Made by a program: the position numbers and the translations under genes. A stretch of 64,000 bases of DNA, taken from positions 21,959,785-22,023,784 of the forward strand of contig OZ038452.1 of NCBI GenBank assembly GCA_964036195.1, written 5' to 3'. Positions 9,101 to 21,600 of this stretch are shown piece by piece (the first letter of the stretch is position 1; each line of letters opens with the position of its first letter). The notes beneath the pieces are model-generated. The model saw only the letters and a list, made by a program, of their open reading frames with translations, was not told where the DNA came from and did no database searches. This DNA comes from Sphaerolaimus hirsutus. Its lineage: Eukaryota; Nematoda; Chromadorea; Monhysterida; Sphaerolaimidae.

Positions 9101-12100
9101 TATTTTCAATTTCGATTCTCAGAACCGGAATCAAAAATAGAACTTTAAATTGAACTTCTCAACACCAGCTGACACACCGTTGAATACTGTTGTGGAAAAA
9201 TTGTAATGAAAGTCGGAAAATTAAATTTAAAGTTTTTCAGTTCCAGTTGTAATTTCGGTTCGCATCGGGGCACGTATATCGCTATCGCAATAGGGAGTGA
9301 AGATCGAAATTGAAAAATTTCGATTTCACATAACCGTTCGCTAGTGTCGAATAGGGATGGCACGTGTTTTTTAAACCGTCTTTTAAAAAAAAACAACGTT
9401 TAAAAAAACAGGCATCGAAACCGTTTTTTTAAACAGCAGACACAATTTTTTGTACTTATGCACTAGGTATTTTGCAATTTTTTTGCTCGCGATCGCGCAA
9501 TTTCACATACACATTACCATTTGTGATTGTTTTTATTGGTTTTGAGGCATTTTTAGTGTGAAAGCTTTCATTTGTTCATGCTATTGTGTAATAATAAGCC
9601 GTGATACGTTATAATATAATATAATATCCAGCCAATGTGCTCCCACATACTTCTACAGTGTGAAAAATCACTGTCAATGTATTAGCCTTTTCTTATAACC
9701 TTATTTGAGCACTATTCCATGCAAAACTTGACTTGAAGTCACGAACATTAGACAAAGACAAAATGGGTATTTTTGAAAGAAATTACCACTTATAATGCTA
9801 TCCTATGGCTCCACAGTAATTGTATTACTATATTTGACATCACGAAGTACTAATTTACCTGTATATGTTGACCCATAACCATATCTGTGAGCTTTAAAAA
9901 AATCGTTTTATTAAAAATAATCCGCGGTGCCATTTATGGGGGGGGGTTAGGGTTCAAACGATATGACTTTTCGATATCGATATTCGATATTTTTTCAAAA
10001 TTTTCGATATCGATATTCGATATTTTTTTCTGAAACTCGATATTCGATATCGATACGATATGGAACCTCGATATCGATATTCGATATTCGATATTGAAAA
10101 ATGGTCGATATTCGGTATTCGATATTTTCGATATTCGATATTGCGATATGCTTTTGGTATAGCAAGGCATATTTCAGGTGGCATATTGTATTTTCATGTG
10201 GTTGCACACATGTTTAATCATCTCTTTACTGAAAATTGAATGGTGCAAGTGATTTTAACAAGCTTTACATCACTCAATGGTATAAAATAGAAGAACAACG
10301 TGATGAATCAAAGTGTAACAATTGGTAGATATTAAAGTTCATCCTAACCTAATTGCTTAAGGGCATGTTGCAAAAAAAGTATATCAGCGTTTTCTGGCTT
10401 CAAATTTAGCACTCCAACAACAATGACATTATAAATACTGTACTTTTACTCATCAAATACAATACTATAAGCACATCAGATCAACCATAAACATCTCAAA
10501 GTGAAAATGAAAAGTAAATTTGGGGACACAATACAGGTTTGATATATCGAAAAAATGGTCGATATTCGATATCGATATTTGATATTTTTTCAAAATTTTC
10601 GATATCGATATTCGATATTAAAAAATGGTCGATATCCGATATTCGATATTCGATACGATATATCGTTTGAACCCTAGGGGGGGGTTCAGATTTGCGTTTT
10701 CAGGATACGGCAATCACTAAAAAGTATTTCTCTTCAAATAATCCCCCGGTGCCGAGATAAGGGTGTCTACATTCATTTCCCTCGTGGTATTATCGATCAA
10801 TACAGCACCGTGCATTTGTTCAGGTTCGCACCAACGTTCCCCAGATGTTGTTCAGTTTCGGCTGCTCCAACCCCATTTATGGTCGAACTAGCAATCCATT
10901 TAGCAAGGCGCTCACTGCTGGGGGATCGTCTGGTGGTGAAGCGGCTTTGATCAAAATGCGTGGTCTGTCAATTTGTTTAAATCTTTCGAGACCTGGGCTA
11001 GGGCCTGAATTGGTCCTGTACCGGTGCACAAGTTTACCCGGTACACAAGTAGCAAACGTCAGGGGTCTCCTAGGGGGGGGGGCTGCCCCCCCCAAATCGG
11101 CCAGCTATCTATCTATCCCGGAGGCCGCTCAGCTATCTATCTATCCCGAGGCAAATTTTTTGGCGACTACCCCAAAAGACCCCCCCCCAAATCGCTCAGC
11201 TATCTATCTATCTGGAGTGGTTTTTGAGAAATTTTGCCCCAATTTTCGCTCAAAATCACTAATGTTTGCATATTTTTATAGTTTTTCACCTTCAAAATCG
11301 TGCTTTCCGGCTATATACATGGTTATATACCTATTTTTAGCCATTTTATGCCTACTTTTAACTGATTATTAGCGATTTTTTCCCCTTTCTGCCTTCTTAA
11401 CCTTGAAAAAGCCTATATATTGTGCCCCCGCCAGATATGACCTTGTGTCAACATATATAGGTATATCAGACAGTGGCAATACTCTGTGATGTTATATATG
11501 ACCATATAATGGCTGTGGAGCCATGGGATAGCATTATAAGTGGTGATTTGTGTCAAAAAATATCCATTTTTCATCAACATATTGTTCATATATCGCCTTA
11601 TAGTCGAATGTTTGTGACTTCAGGTAAAGTTTGGCATGGAATAGTGATCAAACAAGGTTATAAAAGGAGGTGGTTACTTTAGGAGTGAAGTTACACACTG
11701 TGGAGGTACATGGAAGCACATTACCTCAGTATTATATACTACAGCAACATATGACGGCTTATTAACCCATGGTAGCACATAGAAATGGATACTTTGATAC
11801 TAAAAATGCCACAAAACCAATGAAAACAACCACCAATGTCAATTTGTGTGTGAAATTGCGCGCTTGCGCGCAAAAATTTTGCAAAATACCTAGTGCTTAG
11901 TACAAAAAATTTCGGTCGATGTTTTTTTAAAAAAAAAAACATTTCGGACGTCATGTTTTTTTTTTAAAAAAACGTTTAAAAAAAACATCGGCCAACCCTA
12001 GCCAGAAATGTTGGATTAAATTGGCAAACAAAACAATGCTATAGATTCATTTATACACTGCGCAATGGGCTGCCTGGCATTGTCATTCACACCACTGTCT

Positions 12101-15100
12101 ACCATATATACATGTGTATTAACCTTAAACTATGGTAATGGGCACTGTATCGAGTCCATTTGTAGTGGTCGATGCCCACGTGACAGAGATAGCGAGGGAG
12201 GTGGGGAAATGCGCGCTTGCGCGCAATTTTTGCAAACTGCACACAAAATGGTCCTTTAAAAGTGCCATTTCTGGCACCTTTTGTGTCTGTGAATTTTTCC
12301 GGGATCGGGATTGGGGCATTTTTTTCGGGATCGGTATTGGGATTTTCAAAATCTCTGGATCGGGATCGGGATTGGCTTTTTCAAATTTCGGGATCGGGAT
12401 CGGGACCACAAAATCCCGAAATTTCTCGGGATTCGAGATCGGGATCCCGTTTGAACCCTATATGTAGATAAATAGCTTGAACGTTTCAGGGGTAACCCCG
12501 TTGGAAGGTAAAATCATAATAAACTGATAAAGTTGCCGGACCGAGACTGGTCTGTGATTTTGGGACTTTTTGAAACGTTTGAGTTGCTAATTTTTCACAT
12601 AATGTTTGTTTTTTCTGTTTCATATCAGGGTCAATATGCGGCATCGGCAGCGATGTGGGCGGTAGCATCAGATTCCCCTGTCATTTCTGTGGAATATTTG
12701 GATTCAAGCCAAGTGAGAAACGGATCACCCAGGTATATATTGGCGCTTGGTATTCTGCAGCAACACATTCTCCCCTACAGAATACAACATATTCTCGAAG
12801 TCCGACTTGAAAATTTTCGGGTTCGCGTCCGGGATTGAAATTTTCAGATATGAACGGCTACAGTAGGCACGTCAGTATGCCCGTGTATGATATTCGATAA
12901 CGTACGATGACATTTGTACTTTGATGTGCTATTGCTTTCAGCTCGGCTGCGTTGGCAGCGTGCCAGGCAGGCAGATGATCTGCGCTTCAGCGGGACCCAT
13001 GACCAACTCTGTCGCCGCCATCGAAATCATCATGAAGGCTTGGTTGTACGATCGGCAATATCTGAGAATGCGCGATCCTTACGTGTTTTATCAACCGTGG
13101 ACACCGGTGGCACAGGTTCGTGTTAATGTATTATACGCAATTGCTCCTAACGACCCGTATTTGTATATTTATATATCGTAGCAAGCATCTCCATAATTTG
13201 TGGTGTGTAAAAGGAAATGAAAAATCGTTGCAAAACGCATATAGTTGAAGCAGCAGTAGTGTAGTGGGGGGGGGGGGGCTTACCGCCATATTAGCTTTTT
13301 CCACGAAATCGCGCTAAATTGGGGTAAAAACTGGCCATTTGGGTGGGGATTCAAGTCGATAGTCAAAATGCCTCTGGATAGCTTCAGGTTACGCTGACCA
13401 ATGTAGTGGGATAACAAACATTTTACCGTGTACATTTGTTTTTGTCTGGTTCGTTTGCGATGGTTTTGTGCCAACCGCGTTGTACGCGAAGCCCACCGTT
13501 TTATAACTCACCGTCTCCAAATCTCACAGGGCACAAAGCTCACCATCGGATACTACGACTCATTCGATTGGTTTCCCACCGCGCCCAGTTGCGCGCGCGC
13601 GGTCCGTCTCGCAGTTGACAAATTGCGTGGGCGGGGCCACGCGCTGGTGCCCTTCGACATGCCCGAGCCCGGCAAGGGCATCCAGCTGTTCGTGGCCACC
13701 GGCACCGTGGACGGGGGCAAGTACTTCATGGACAATCTGGCTGAGGACCTGTGGGAAAAGGACCACGAGAAGATCTACAGATTGATGAGCATTCCGCAAC
13801 GTGTACGCTAGTTTGAGAAAAATGTAGAGTTCAAACGGGATTGACTTATCGGGATCTGGATCGGGATTGGCTTTTTGAGATTTCGGGATCGGAATCGGGA
13901 TTGGGGCATTTTATTCGGGATCGGGATTGAGATTTTCAAAGTCTCGGGATTAGGGTTGGCCGATGTTTTCAAACAACGTTTTTTTTAAACATGACGTCCG
14001 AAATGTTTGTTTGATCACTTTTCCATACCAAACTTCACTTGGAAGTCACGGACATTCGACTATAAGGCGATATACGAACATGTCGACATGTGGATATTTT
14101 TGACACAAATCACCACTTATAATGCTATCCCATGGCTCCACAGCCATTGTATGGTTATAAATAACATCACAGAGTATTGCCACTGTCTTATATACCTATA
14201 TATGTTGACACAAGGTATCTGGGAGCTTTTAAAAAAACATCGAGTTAAAACAACGTTTTTTTCCAACCCTACTCGGGATCGGGATTGGCTTTTTCAAATT
14301 TCGGGATCGGGATTGAGGTTTCGGGATCGGGACCTCAAAATCCCGAAATTTCTCGGGATTCGGGATCGGGATCCTGTTTGAACCCTAGTCGGGATCCCGT
14401 TTGGACCCTTGAAATATGTAAAAAGTGACACGCATTATCAACACTTTTCCCCTTACCTACCCCTGGCAGTTGCGCGCGGCCATGTTGCCGCTGATCGGCT
14501 CCGCCCGCATGCAGTCGTTTTTCGCGCGCCTGCCGCTCAGCACGTCGGATCTGCGGCAGGTGTACGTCGACGTGGCGAATTATCGGCGGCAGGTGGTGGG
14601 CGCGTGGCGTGCCGCGGGGCTGGACGCGCTCGTGTGCCCCGTGCAGGCCAGCGTCGCCATGCCGCACGACCTGCCCATGCGGGTAATTTATTGGTTTGGA
14701 TTTATTGCTTCAAGAAATTAAAAATGCTATTAATTGCGACCTTGCGGGTCATTATTAGTTGGATTTGTGTGCAAAATGCGACTTAACTATATACTTCGAT
14801 TTTTTTTTACTTTTACTTTAAGAAATAAAGTAGGGTTGGATCGATGTCCATCGAATACCAAAAATGTAGGATATGTACATCGAGTACCATGCACTTTTGT
14901 GTCGTATTTAAATCGTTTTTGAAAAGTATCAAAAGCAAAGATAATACCGTCGCAACCGTGATTGTGCCGACTTCATCTTATGTCGCCAAATTACAAGTAA
15001 ACACAAAACCGCCGCTCGCAGGCAACCGGAACGGTGATCTACAGTGCCATTTTCAATCCGCTCGATTTTTGCGCTGGCACTTTGCCAGTCACGGAAGTCT

Positions 15101-15291
15101 CCCAACAGGATGTCGATAACTTTTGCGCAACTTATAACACATCAGTGGACGAATGGGCTCAGATTATGGGTCAGGTGAATGGCACAAAAGATAGTATTGG
15201 TTTGCCTGTAAATGTTCAGATTGTCACGCTGCCTTTTGAAGAGGAGATGTGCGTTTTTCTTATGAAAGAGATCGAAGATTTAATTGGGTGA
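6157..15291 (+). CDS. FAAH: Fatty-acid amide hydrolase (FAAH-1 type), membrane-anchored amidase
   Basis: Hydrolyses fatty-acid amides such as N-acylethanolamines at intracellular membranes. Exons: 6157-6375 (3' edge unsure), 6438-6554, 6948-7104, 8203-8309, 10824-10962, 12629-12732, 12942-13115, 13530-13802, 14470-14682, 15022-15291; total about 585 residues, against 579 in rat. All junctions after exon 1 keep phase. The N-terminus has a membrane segment (CGALAAASAGLAAILVVKF) followed by a charged helix. The amidase-signature triad is intact: Lys in GLPISLKES (exon 3), Ser in AGGSSGGEAAL (exon 5) and nucleophile Ser in GSDVGGSIRFP (exon 6). The end, IGLPVNVQIVTLPFEEEMC, is typical. Exon 1 is ambiguous: the best donor GTAAAG at 6362 breaks phase unless a 26-bp intron is used, whereas GTGTGT at 6376 keeps phase. 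Introns 3, 4, 5 and 8 hold hAT-like MITEs. Confidence 0.96.
7211..7777. mobile_element. hAT-like MITE with (GATCCC)n core
   Basis: Ends TAGGGTTCAAACGGG and CCCGTTTGAACCCTA. Perfect 8-bp target duplication AGAGATAC (7203-7210 and 7778-7785). The core is GGGATC / GATCCC hexamer repeats on both flanks and a short unique middle (about 7400-7560). No transposase. Lies in FAAH intron 3. Confidence 0.93.
7790..8170. repeat. CTATCTATC-type element in FAAH intron 3
   Basis: Contains GATAGATAGATTC and related stretches and a middle with CGATTTCGAGCGAAAATTGG. It is an inverted relative of 11060-11437 and of the element interrupted at 19440-21320. Confidence 0.65.
8385..9005. mobile_element. hAT-like MITE with CGATATT core, interrupted by a second hAT-like MITE
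   Basis: Outer element: TAGGGTTCGAACGATATGAC at the left, ATATATCGTTTGAACACTT at the right, 8-bp target duplication GTGGCACC (8377-8384 and 9006-9013). It is split by the nested element at 8459-8943. Located in FAAH intron 4. Confidence 0.9.
8459..8943. mobile_element. Nested hAT-like MITE with (GATCCC)n core
   Basis: Ends TAGGGTTCAAACGGG / CCCGTTTGAACCCTA, 8-bp target duplication ATTGGATA (8451-8458 and 8944-8951). A close relative of 7211-7777, inserted into a CGATATT-core element of the same end type. Confidence 0.93.
9948..10676. mobile_element. hAT-like MITE with CGATAT core
   Basis: Ends TAGGGTTCAAACGATATGAC and ATATATCGTTTGAACCCTA, flanked by runs of G. Degenerate CGATATTCGATAT repeats lie at both ends (about 9960-10150 and 10535-10665) around some 400 bp of unique sequence without an ORF. 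Confidence 0.9.
11060..11437. repeat. CTATCTATC-type element, FAAH intron 5
   Basis: Starts in a G run then CCCCCCCCAAATCGGCCAGC, several CTATCTATC blocks, and ends GAAAAAGCCTATATATTG next to GCCCCCGCC. Inverted relative of 7790-8170. Confidence 0.65.
11438..12628. repeat. FAAH intron 5 remainder: hAT-like fragments
   Basis: The left half resembles the 13951-14271 and 21660-22325 elements and ends with ACATCGGCCAACCCTA near 12000. A second fragment (about 12295-12461) is GGGATCGGGATT repeats ending CCCGTTTGAACCCTA. No exon seen. Confidence 0.6.
13825..14410. mobile_element. hAT-like MITE filling FAAH intron 8
   Basis: GGGATCGGGATT-core element between near-matching 8-mers GAAAAATG (13817-13824) and GAAATATG (14411-14418). 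It starts TAGAGTTCAAACGGG and ends CCGTTTGGACCCTT. The intron without it would be about 73 bp. A second hAT-like element is nested inside. Confidence 0.8.
13951..14271. mobile_element. Nested hAT-like MITE, TAGGGTTGGCCGATG ends
   Basis: Left end TAGGGTTGGCCGATG, right end TTTCCAACCCTA, perfect 8-bp duplication CTCGGGAT (13943-13950 and 14272-14279). A relative of 21660-22325. Confidence 0.9.
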
Positions 15292-15669
15292 TTTTGAGGT
15301 TCAATCTGTGATAAATCATTAGGTATTATCTGTGATTTTTATCAGGATTACATGAAGGCCAGTTTTCTATGCATTATTTCACATTCCGCTCATAATTTTT
15401 GTTGTGATTTCTAGCTTTGGTCGCTCTTTTCACTCAAGCACTTAACTGTCTATTTATGATTATACCCTTACTAATACTGATTTCTCAAATGAATACCGAA
15501 ACATGCCTAACGGTTTTTGTGGATGAACCGATGTGTCGCACCGTCACTTGGCACCAGACCAAAAACATGTACATATGGCTCATATTTAAGCTCGCCATTC
15601 TTCACACTTTTATCATCCGAATTAGAAAGCGACAACATCGTACAGAACCATTCCGAACAGGTCACCATC

Positions 15670-18600
15670 ATGGATGCCGAATCCACTCCACCCGACGCCG
15701 ACAAAGTCGCTACCGAGTCCGTTTCCAACGGAAAGCGGTCATCGGAAAGGGACTCGGCCAGCCCGGAAGGCGGAGCCAGCGCGAGCAAACGTCTCAAAAC
15801 CGATGAGCCGGAAGAGATGGACACGCCTGAGGATGTGGAGGCTGAACCTGAGGCTGAGGCTGAACCTGAGGATCCGACCATGTCCAAGCTGAAGGGGGAC
15901 ACTGCTGGATGTTTGGAGGAGTTGCTTGACAAAGTTGTCATTGAAGGTCTGCACTTTGTCATACCAAACCCTGAACAGTCCGTGTTTTGTCTGGTGATGA
16001 ATGTCCTGTATAGATCCTGATTTTAAGACTGCCCCGTTGACTGACGAGAAAAGATTTTGATTGAATTAGACAACGCGAAGTCCAAGAATCTGGTCTGGCA
16101 TGTAAAAGATCCTGTTTTGTACCAAATGTCATGTAAACGACTCTTCGTTCAATGGTTAAATCAAATGTCATGCAAAACGTTAAAAATCGCAAAAATAGTA
16201 ATAAAAAATGAATGGTAATGATTTTTTCTTCGAATAAAAAGTAAAAATGATTTTTATAACTAATAATAGAGTGCGTATATTTATATTTACATTATTTTTA
16301 CATTTACCTACATTATTTTTATATCTATTGCGAATTTTAGCGTTTTGCGCGACATTTGACAGTTTACAGGGTCTTTTACATGACACATGACATTTTACAG
16401 GGTCTTTTGCAGTTGTCTGGGACTTTCACCTGGATTGACCATCCCTGGCGATTATAAATATGTCGTATTCCTCCCTTTAATTTTTGTCATATGTACAATT
16501 TGTATTGCGCAGAGGCGATCGAGCAGGTTGTGTCTTCTGGCAATCTGGAAATCACGATACCTCCACAGTTGATAACGGTGGGTTGTTCGTTTGTATTTCT
16601 GCGACTACGCTTGCACAGTATTATGGTTGAGCTATATAATTGACTCAATTGAGGCGTCCAATTCTAAAAGTCTACAAGTCCAAAATATGAAAATTTCGAG
16701 TTAGGCCCGGAAACGTCATCTGGGGCTACTTCCGCAGATTTTTCATCATTTTCCATAAATTTTTTGACCTCACATGCCCATATGGCATAGTGCCAAATTT
16801 GACATTTTTGGTGAAAACTGCAAAAAAATGGGCAAGTCCACTTAGTTTTGGGCTAAAATTCGACAAGTCCATCCTCCGCAACCTTTTTTTTTATGGGAAA
16901 AAACGCAAGAAATGTGATAAGTCCACTATGGGCACCGATTTCTAAAAGTCGACAAGTACATAAATATCCCATAATGGAGGCGCAACGCGGGCGGGAACAA
17001 AAATGTTCTCGCGTGCAAGAAGGCCATTTCCCTCCCAAAAACAGTTTTGCTCTGACCGAATGGAATGATATGGACACACCATTTTTCACATATACGTTGA
17101 CATTAGGGGGAGAAAATTTGACACTTTATTGTCAACATATGGAACTTAATGTAAAGCATGAGAGAGCCAAATTGGACACGCACCACGGGCCTGGAATTGG
17201 GTTTGAAACTTCAAATGCAATTGACTTAAAATCGCATTTTGTTGACTTGTCGACTTTTAGTATTAGACACCTCAATTGAGGCGTTTGGTTCCGTAACTCG
17301 ATAAACGCCAAGGTGAAAAAGATAGAGTTAAGTGCATATCTGATATATATATACTTTTTCTTCAAAATAAAATAAAAATTACGTAAATATCTCATACCGT
17401 TCCCGAGATACAGAGACACCGATTTTTGAAAAAAATGTAAATTTTCATCCGAAACTCGATATCTCCACCATCAAAATGGTGAATTTTCACCTCAAACTCG
17501 ATAACTCGATAAATATATATCATATTTTTCACTCGAAACTCGATAACTCCACTGAAAAAAGTTTGCATCCGAAACTCGTTATAAATTTATACGGAAACGG
17601 CTGAAATGGGCAAAATCCCCATACAAAAATGAAGTTTGCATCCGCAACTCGTTATAAAATTTTATTAGTTAAATTTGTTGCCATAATGACAGTAAAATGG
17701 ACCTAACTCTAGCCATATTTGCTGGCCAGAGGATTGTAATTCTGGAAAATGTAGAGAAATTCGTTGTCTTTTCAAAAAGTATTGGGCAAGGGTTGTCACT
17801 CAAAGCGTACCCGCTCAGGCCACTCTCAAAGTTTCAAATGCAATTTTCACAAAACTGAAATACATGGAGTTATCGAGTTACGGAAGCAAACTCCTCAATT
17901 ATAGTGTCGAGTGAGGATAAAAAAGTCTTGTTTTCATCGTCCACGCATTTTTTCTTTCTGATTTCCGAAAAATTTGTATTTCGAAAATAAGATATTTTAG
18001 AAATGCGTTGTAGGAAATATGTATCCCTCAAAACGCTATTTTGTGCTATTGTGCCTGCGCACACTAGTTTTCACACGATATTTTGAAAACTTACAAATCA
18101 TCTTAGAACGCATTTGAGTTTTCTACAATGAGGTGACCGTCAACTACAGTTTACGGAGATTAAAAAGGACTCATTGTGGATCAAACATATTCAAAGCTCA
18201 TTTACGAGTTTTCGAAATTTCGTGTGAAAGCTAGTGTGCTTCGATTCGATTGGATGGGTCGAACTCTCGTCTGCGTTGTGACAAATTGCGTGTAAAATGT
18301 TGTAGTCTAATTCAACATGACTGAATTTAACATCTACACTGCGTATGCAACACATTAAAATGACCAATTTTGGCTGCCAATTTTGGCTGCACCCTAACGT
18401 TTTCACACAGGACACTCGCTGTATCCTGTGTCGCGCCGAGTTGACAACAATGCAGCAGGCGCGCTTCCACTATCAGGGCAAAGTTCATGCAAAAAAGGAA
18501 AACAACTTTATGACTGACGTTTACGGCCGGCTAGGCATCAATCCAACCAGATTTTTAGTCGCCTCAGCTGATCAGGCGGTTGGCGTTTCTTACCTTAATG

Positions 18601-21600
18601 CGCGTGCACACTAGTTTTTTGCCAGATATTAGTAAACTCCAATAGGCTTTGAACGCGTTTGAGTTTACCAGAATGAGGTGTCTGTCAACTGCAGTTGATA
18701 AGGATTAACAATAACTGATTCCAGTAAACTGCAATGTGTTCGAAGCCGATTTATGAGTTACGAATTTGGCAGTACACTAGTGTGCGTGGTGCCATTATTA
18801 CTTATGAGTGACCATGTGGATACAGGTTGCGCTTTACAGAATATGCGCAAGCGAGCCGGCGGCCCCCAAGCTCTGTGGCGCGCTCAGCTCAATCTCAACT
18901 TGTCCGGAGACGAAACGTACGCTAATTTTTCTATGACTAGCTTCATGGAGCGGGAATTACGGTTCAAGCGGGATCCCGTATCCCGAAAACTACCGGGATT
19001 TTGTAGTCCCGCGCCCGAGACATCAATTGCGACCCTGATCCCGAAATTTCACGAAATCAATCCCGATCTCGATCCCAAAACTTTTCAAATTTGAATCCCG
19101 ACCCCGGAAAAATTAACCAACTTTGTTAAGTGACCATTTTGCACTGGCAACAGCGAATAGAAACATGCCGATCCCTTGACCATAATCCCGATCCGGAAAA
19201 TTCAAAAAGCAGTCCCGATCCGGTAAAGTCAATACCGTTTTTGAACCCTAGTGGCAATGGTTTCTCCGCTTGTTGCAGAAAAGAATTCGGCTGCGCGTCG
19301 TGCGACGCGAAACTGACCGGTGAGACTGCCGCCTTCGAGCATTTCATGTCCGACGAGCACGAGCAGAGCGCCTTCGAATGGAGTACGTTTTTGTTTATGT
19401 GTATTTGTCATTGATTGTTGATTTGTGAAGGCAGCATTTGAACCGCCCCCCCCAAATTGGCCGGCTATCTATCTATCTATACCAAGGCATAGTTTTTTTT
19501 GGCTGCAATCCCCCGAGCCCCCCCCCCAAATCGCCCAGCTTTCTATCTGTGTGGAGCAAATTTTAGGCTATTTACCTCCCATTTTTATTAAAGCACTAAG
19601 TTTTGCTCAATTTTGCGTGTTTTAACCTTCAAAAATAGCTAGATATATAGATGGTTATATACATGACTATATTTCGGTAGGGACCCTTTTCGGCCGCGCC
19701 ATCTCGGCCGTGGACATTTCGGCCGGGCCGTTTCGGCCGGAGGACAGTTCGGACGTGGCCGTCTCGGCCGTGGACAGCTCGGCCGCGAGCCATCTTGGCC
19801 GCGAGGACATCTCGGCCGCAAAGGTATTTACACATGCGGCACATTGGTAATATGAACTCGAGACTCAAATGCACATCACTACACGTGTAGAGCAACATTG
19901 ATGGGGCAGGAACAGACGCCCCAGTTGTGAACCAGAGTTGTACAAATACTGGTATTTTTGGAAAACGAAAACGTAAACGTAAATACCTTTTCCAAATCTA
20001 AAGTATAAATACTAAAACGTAAGGTATTTTTAAAATACCGAGGAATATGTAAAAAAAACGTAAACGTAAAAATTTTATATGCGTAGTATTTGCCATTTTG
20101 CTTTGGAAAATACCATTATTTTCACCTTTATATGGGTCAATCACTGATTTCCATACAATATCTTTATGTTTTAGCACTACATGCTCACCATAATGAACAA
20201 CATCGAGTCAGACAACTATAACAAATGATAATCTCATTTAACACAAACAACAGTTGTTAAAAGTATCTAACTTTTTTCAAAGTATATGTAAACATAAAGT
20301 ATTATTTTTTACTCACCCCTTGAGTATTTATCACTACTTATTTGCATTGCAGCTACACTTAAATGCTCATTTGTGTACAGATGTACATCTATAGCCCCAA
20401 GATAACCTACTTTCTCTGTTTATTAGCATTTTTGTGTATGAAAAAGTGTATTCTTTACTATGAATTTCACGAAAATTTCTGACGAAATAATACCCCCCCC
20501 CCCCAAATAAGCTCCCCTCGAATTGCCCCCTCAAATTTTGCTGGCGAAATACTAAACCCCGATGGGGGTATTGTGAGGTAATTCAGTATACGTAAAAGTG
20601 AGTAAAAACCAGAACTTTTTTTTCAGAGGAAAACGAAAACGAATTTACTCTGTACTCGAGTATACGTGTTTATCGAGTAAAAGTAAATATGTTTTAACAA
20701 CTGTGATCACATGTGCAACCCAGGATTTTTTTGGAATTAAACATAGCATGCACTTGGAACTAATCCGCGGCACGCCCTTTTATGCAGACGGCGGAAATCA
20801 AATGAGTTTGAAAGTTGAATGTGTATGTCATATTTATTTAAGCCTGCCGGAACTCAAGTGCAATGCGCGGCATCATTTTATGTTGGTGCGTCTGTTCGTT
20901 AATGTAGCCGTGAGTAAGGATTACGTTGCCGCATGTGTAAATACCTTTGCGGCCGAGATGTCCTCGCGGCCAAGATGGCTCGCGGCCGAGCTGTCCACGG
21001 CCGAGACGGCCACGTCCGAACTGTCCTCCGGCCGAAACGGCCCGGCCGAAATGTCCACGGCCGAGATGGCGCGGCCGAAAAGGGTGTTAACCCTATATTT
21101 CTGCCTATTTAAAAAAGTTATTTAGCCTCATTTTATCTATTTTTTTCTTTTTTTTTGCCTTTTATACCCCGAAAAAGCCTATAAATTTTGCCCCCCGTGA
21201 GACTCCTCCTGAGCCCCCCCCCCCCCCTCAGAAAATGTTTTAGCTGTCTATCCCTCCGAAGGGGCGATTTGCTATCTATCCAGCCCTCTCGATGGTCAAA
21301 ATCTTATAGACCCCCGATTTGGACTGTTTTGTTGCAAACACCCCGCCCCCAGCCGGCAGAGGGTACCGCTACCACTGCGACATGTGCTACAAGACCATGG
21401 TGGGCAAGGAGTCCGCCATGGCGCACTACATGTCCAAGAAGCACCAGTTCATCGAGTCCTGCTACACCAAGCTGAGCCAGGGCGACGAGAGCATTCTGTG
21501 GGCCATGCCGAAGCACTTGGCCAAGAGGCTCTATGATTTTTGTCAGTTGTATTTTTGCTGTTTTTTTGCTGTCTGTATGATTTTGACAAAGTTTCTCTGT

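Noticed and set aside
9934..10207. Minus-strand Ile/Ser/Tyr/Arg repeat frames
   Set aside because: Produced by CGATATT tandem repeats of the hAT-like element 9948-10676.
15507..15962. 151-residue Ser-rich minus-strand frame
   Set aside because: Antisense of the acidic/Ser-rich first zinc-finger exon; no start, splice or family evidence of its own.
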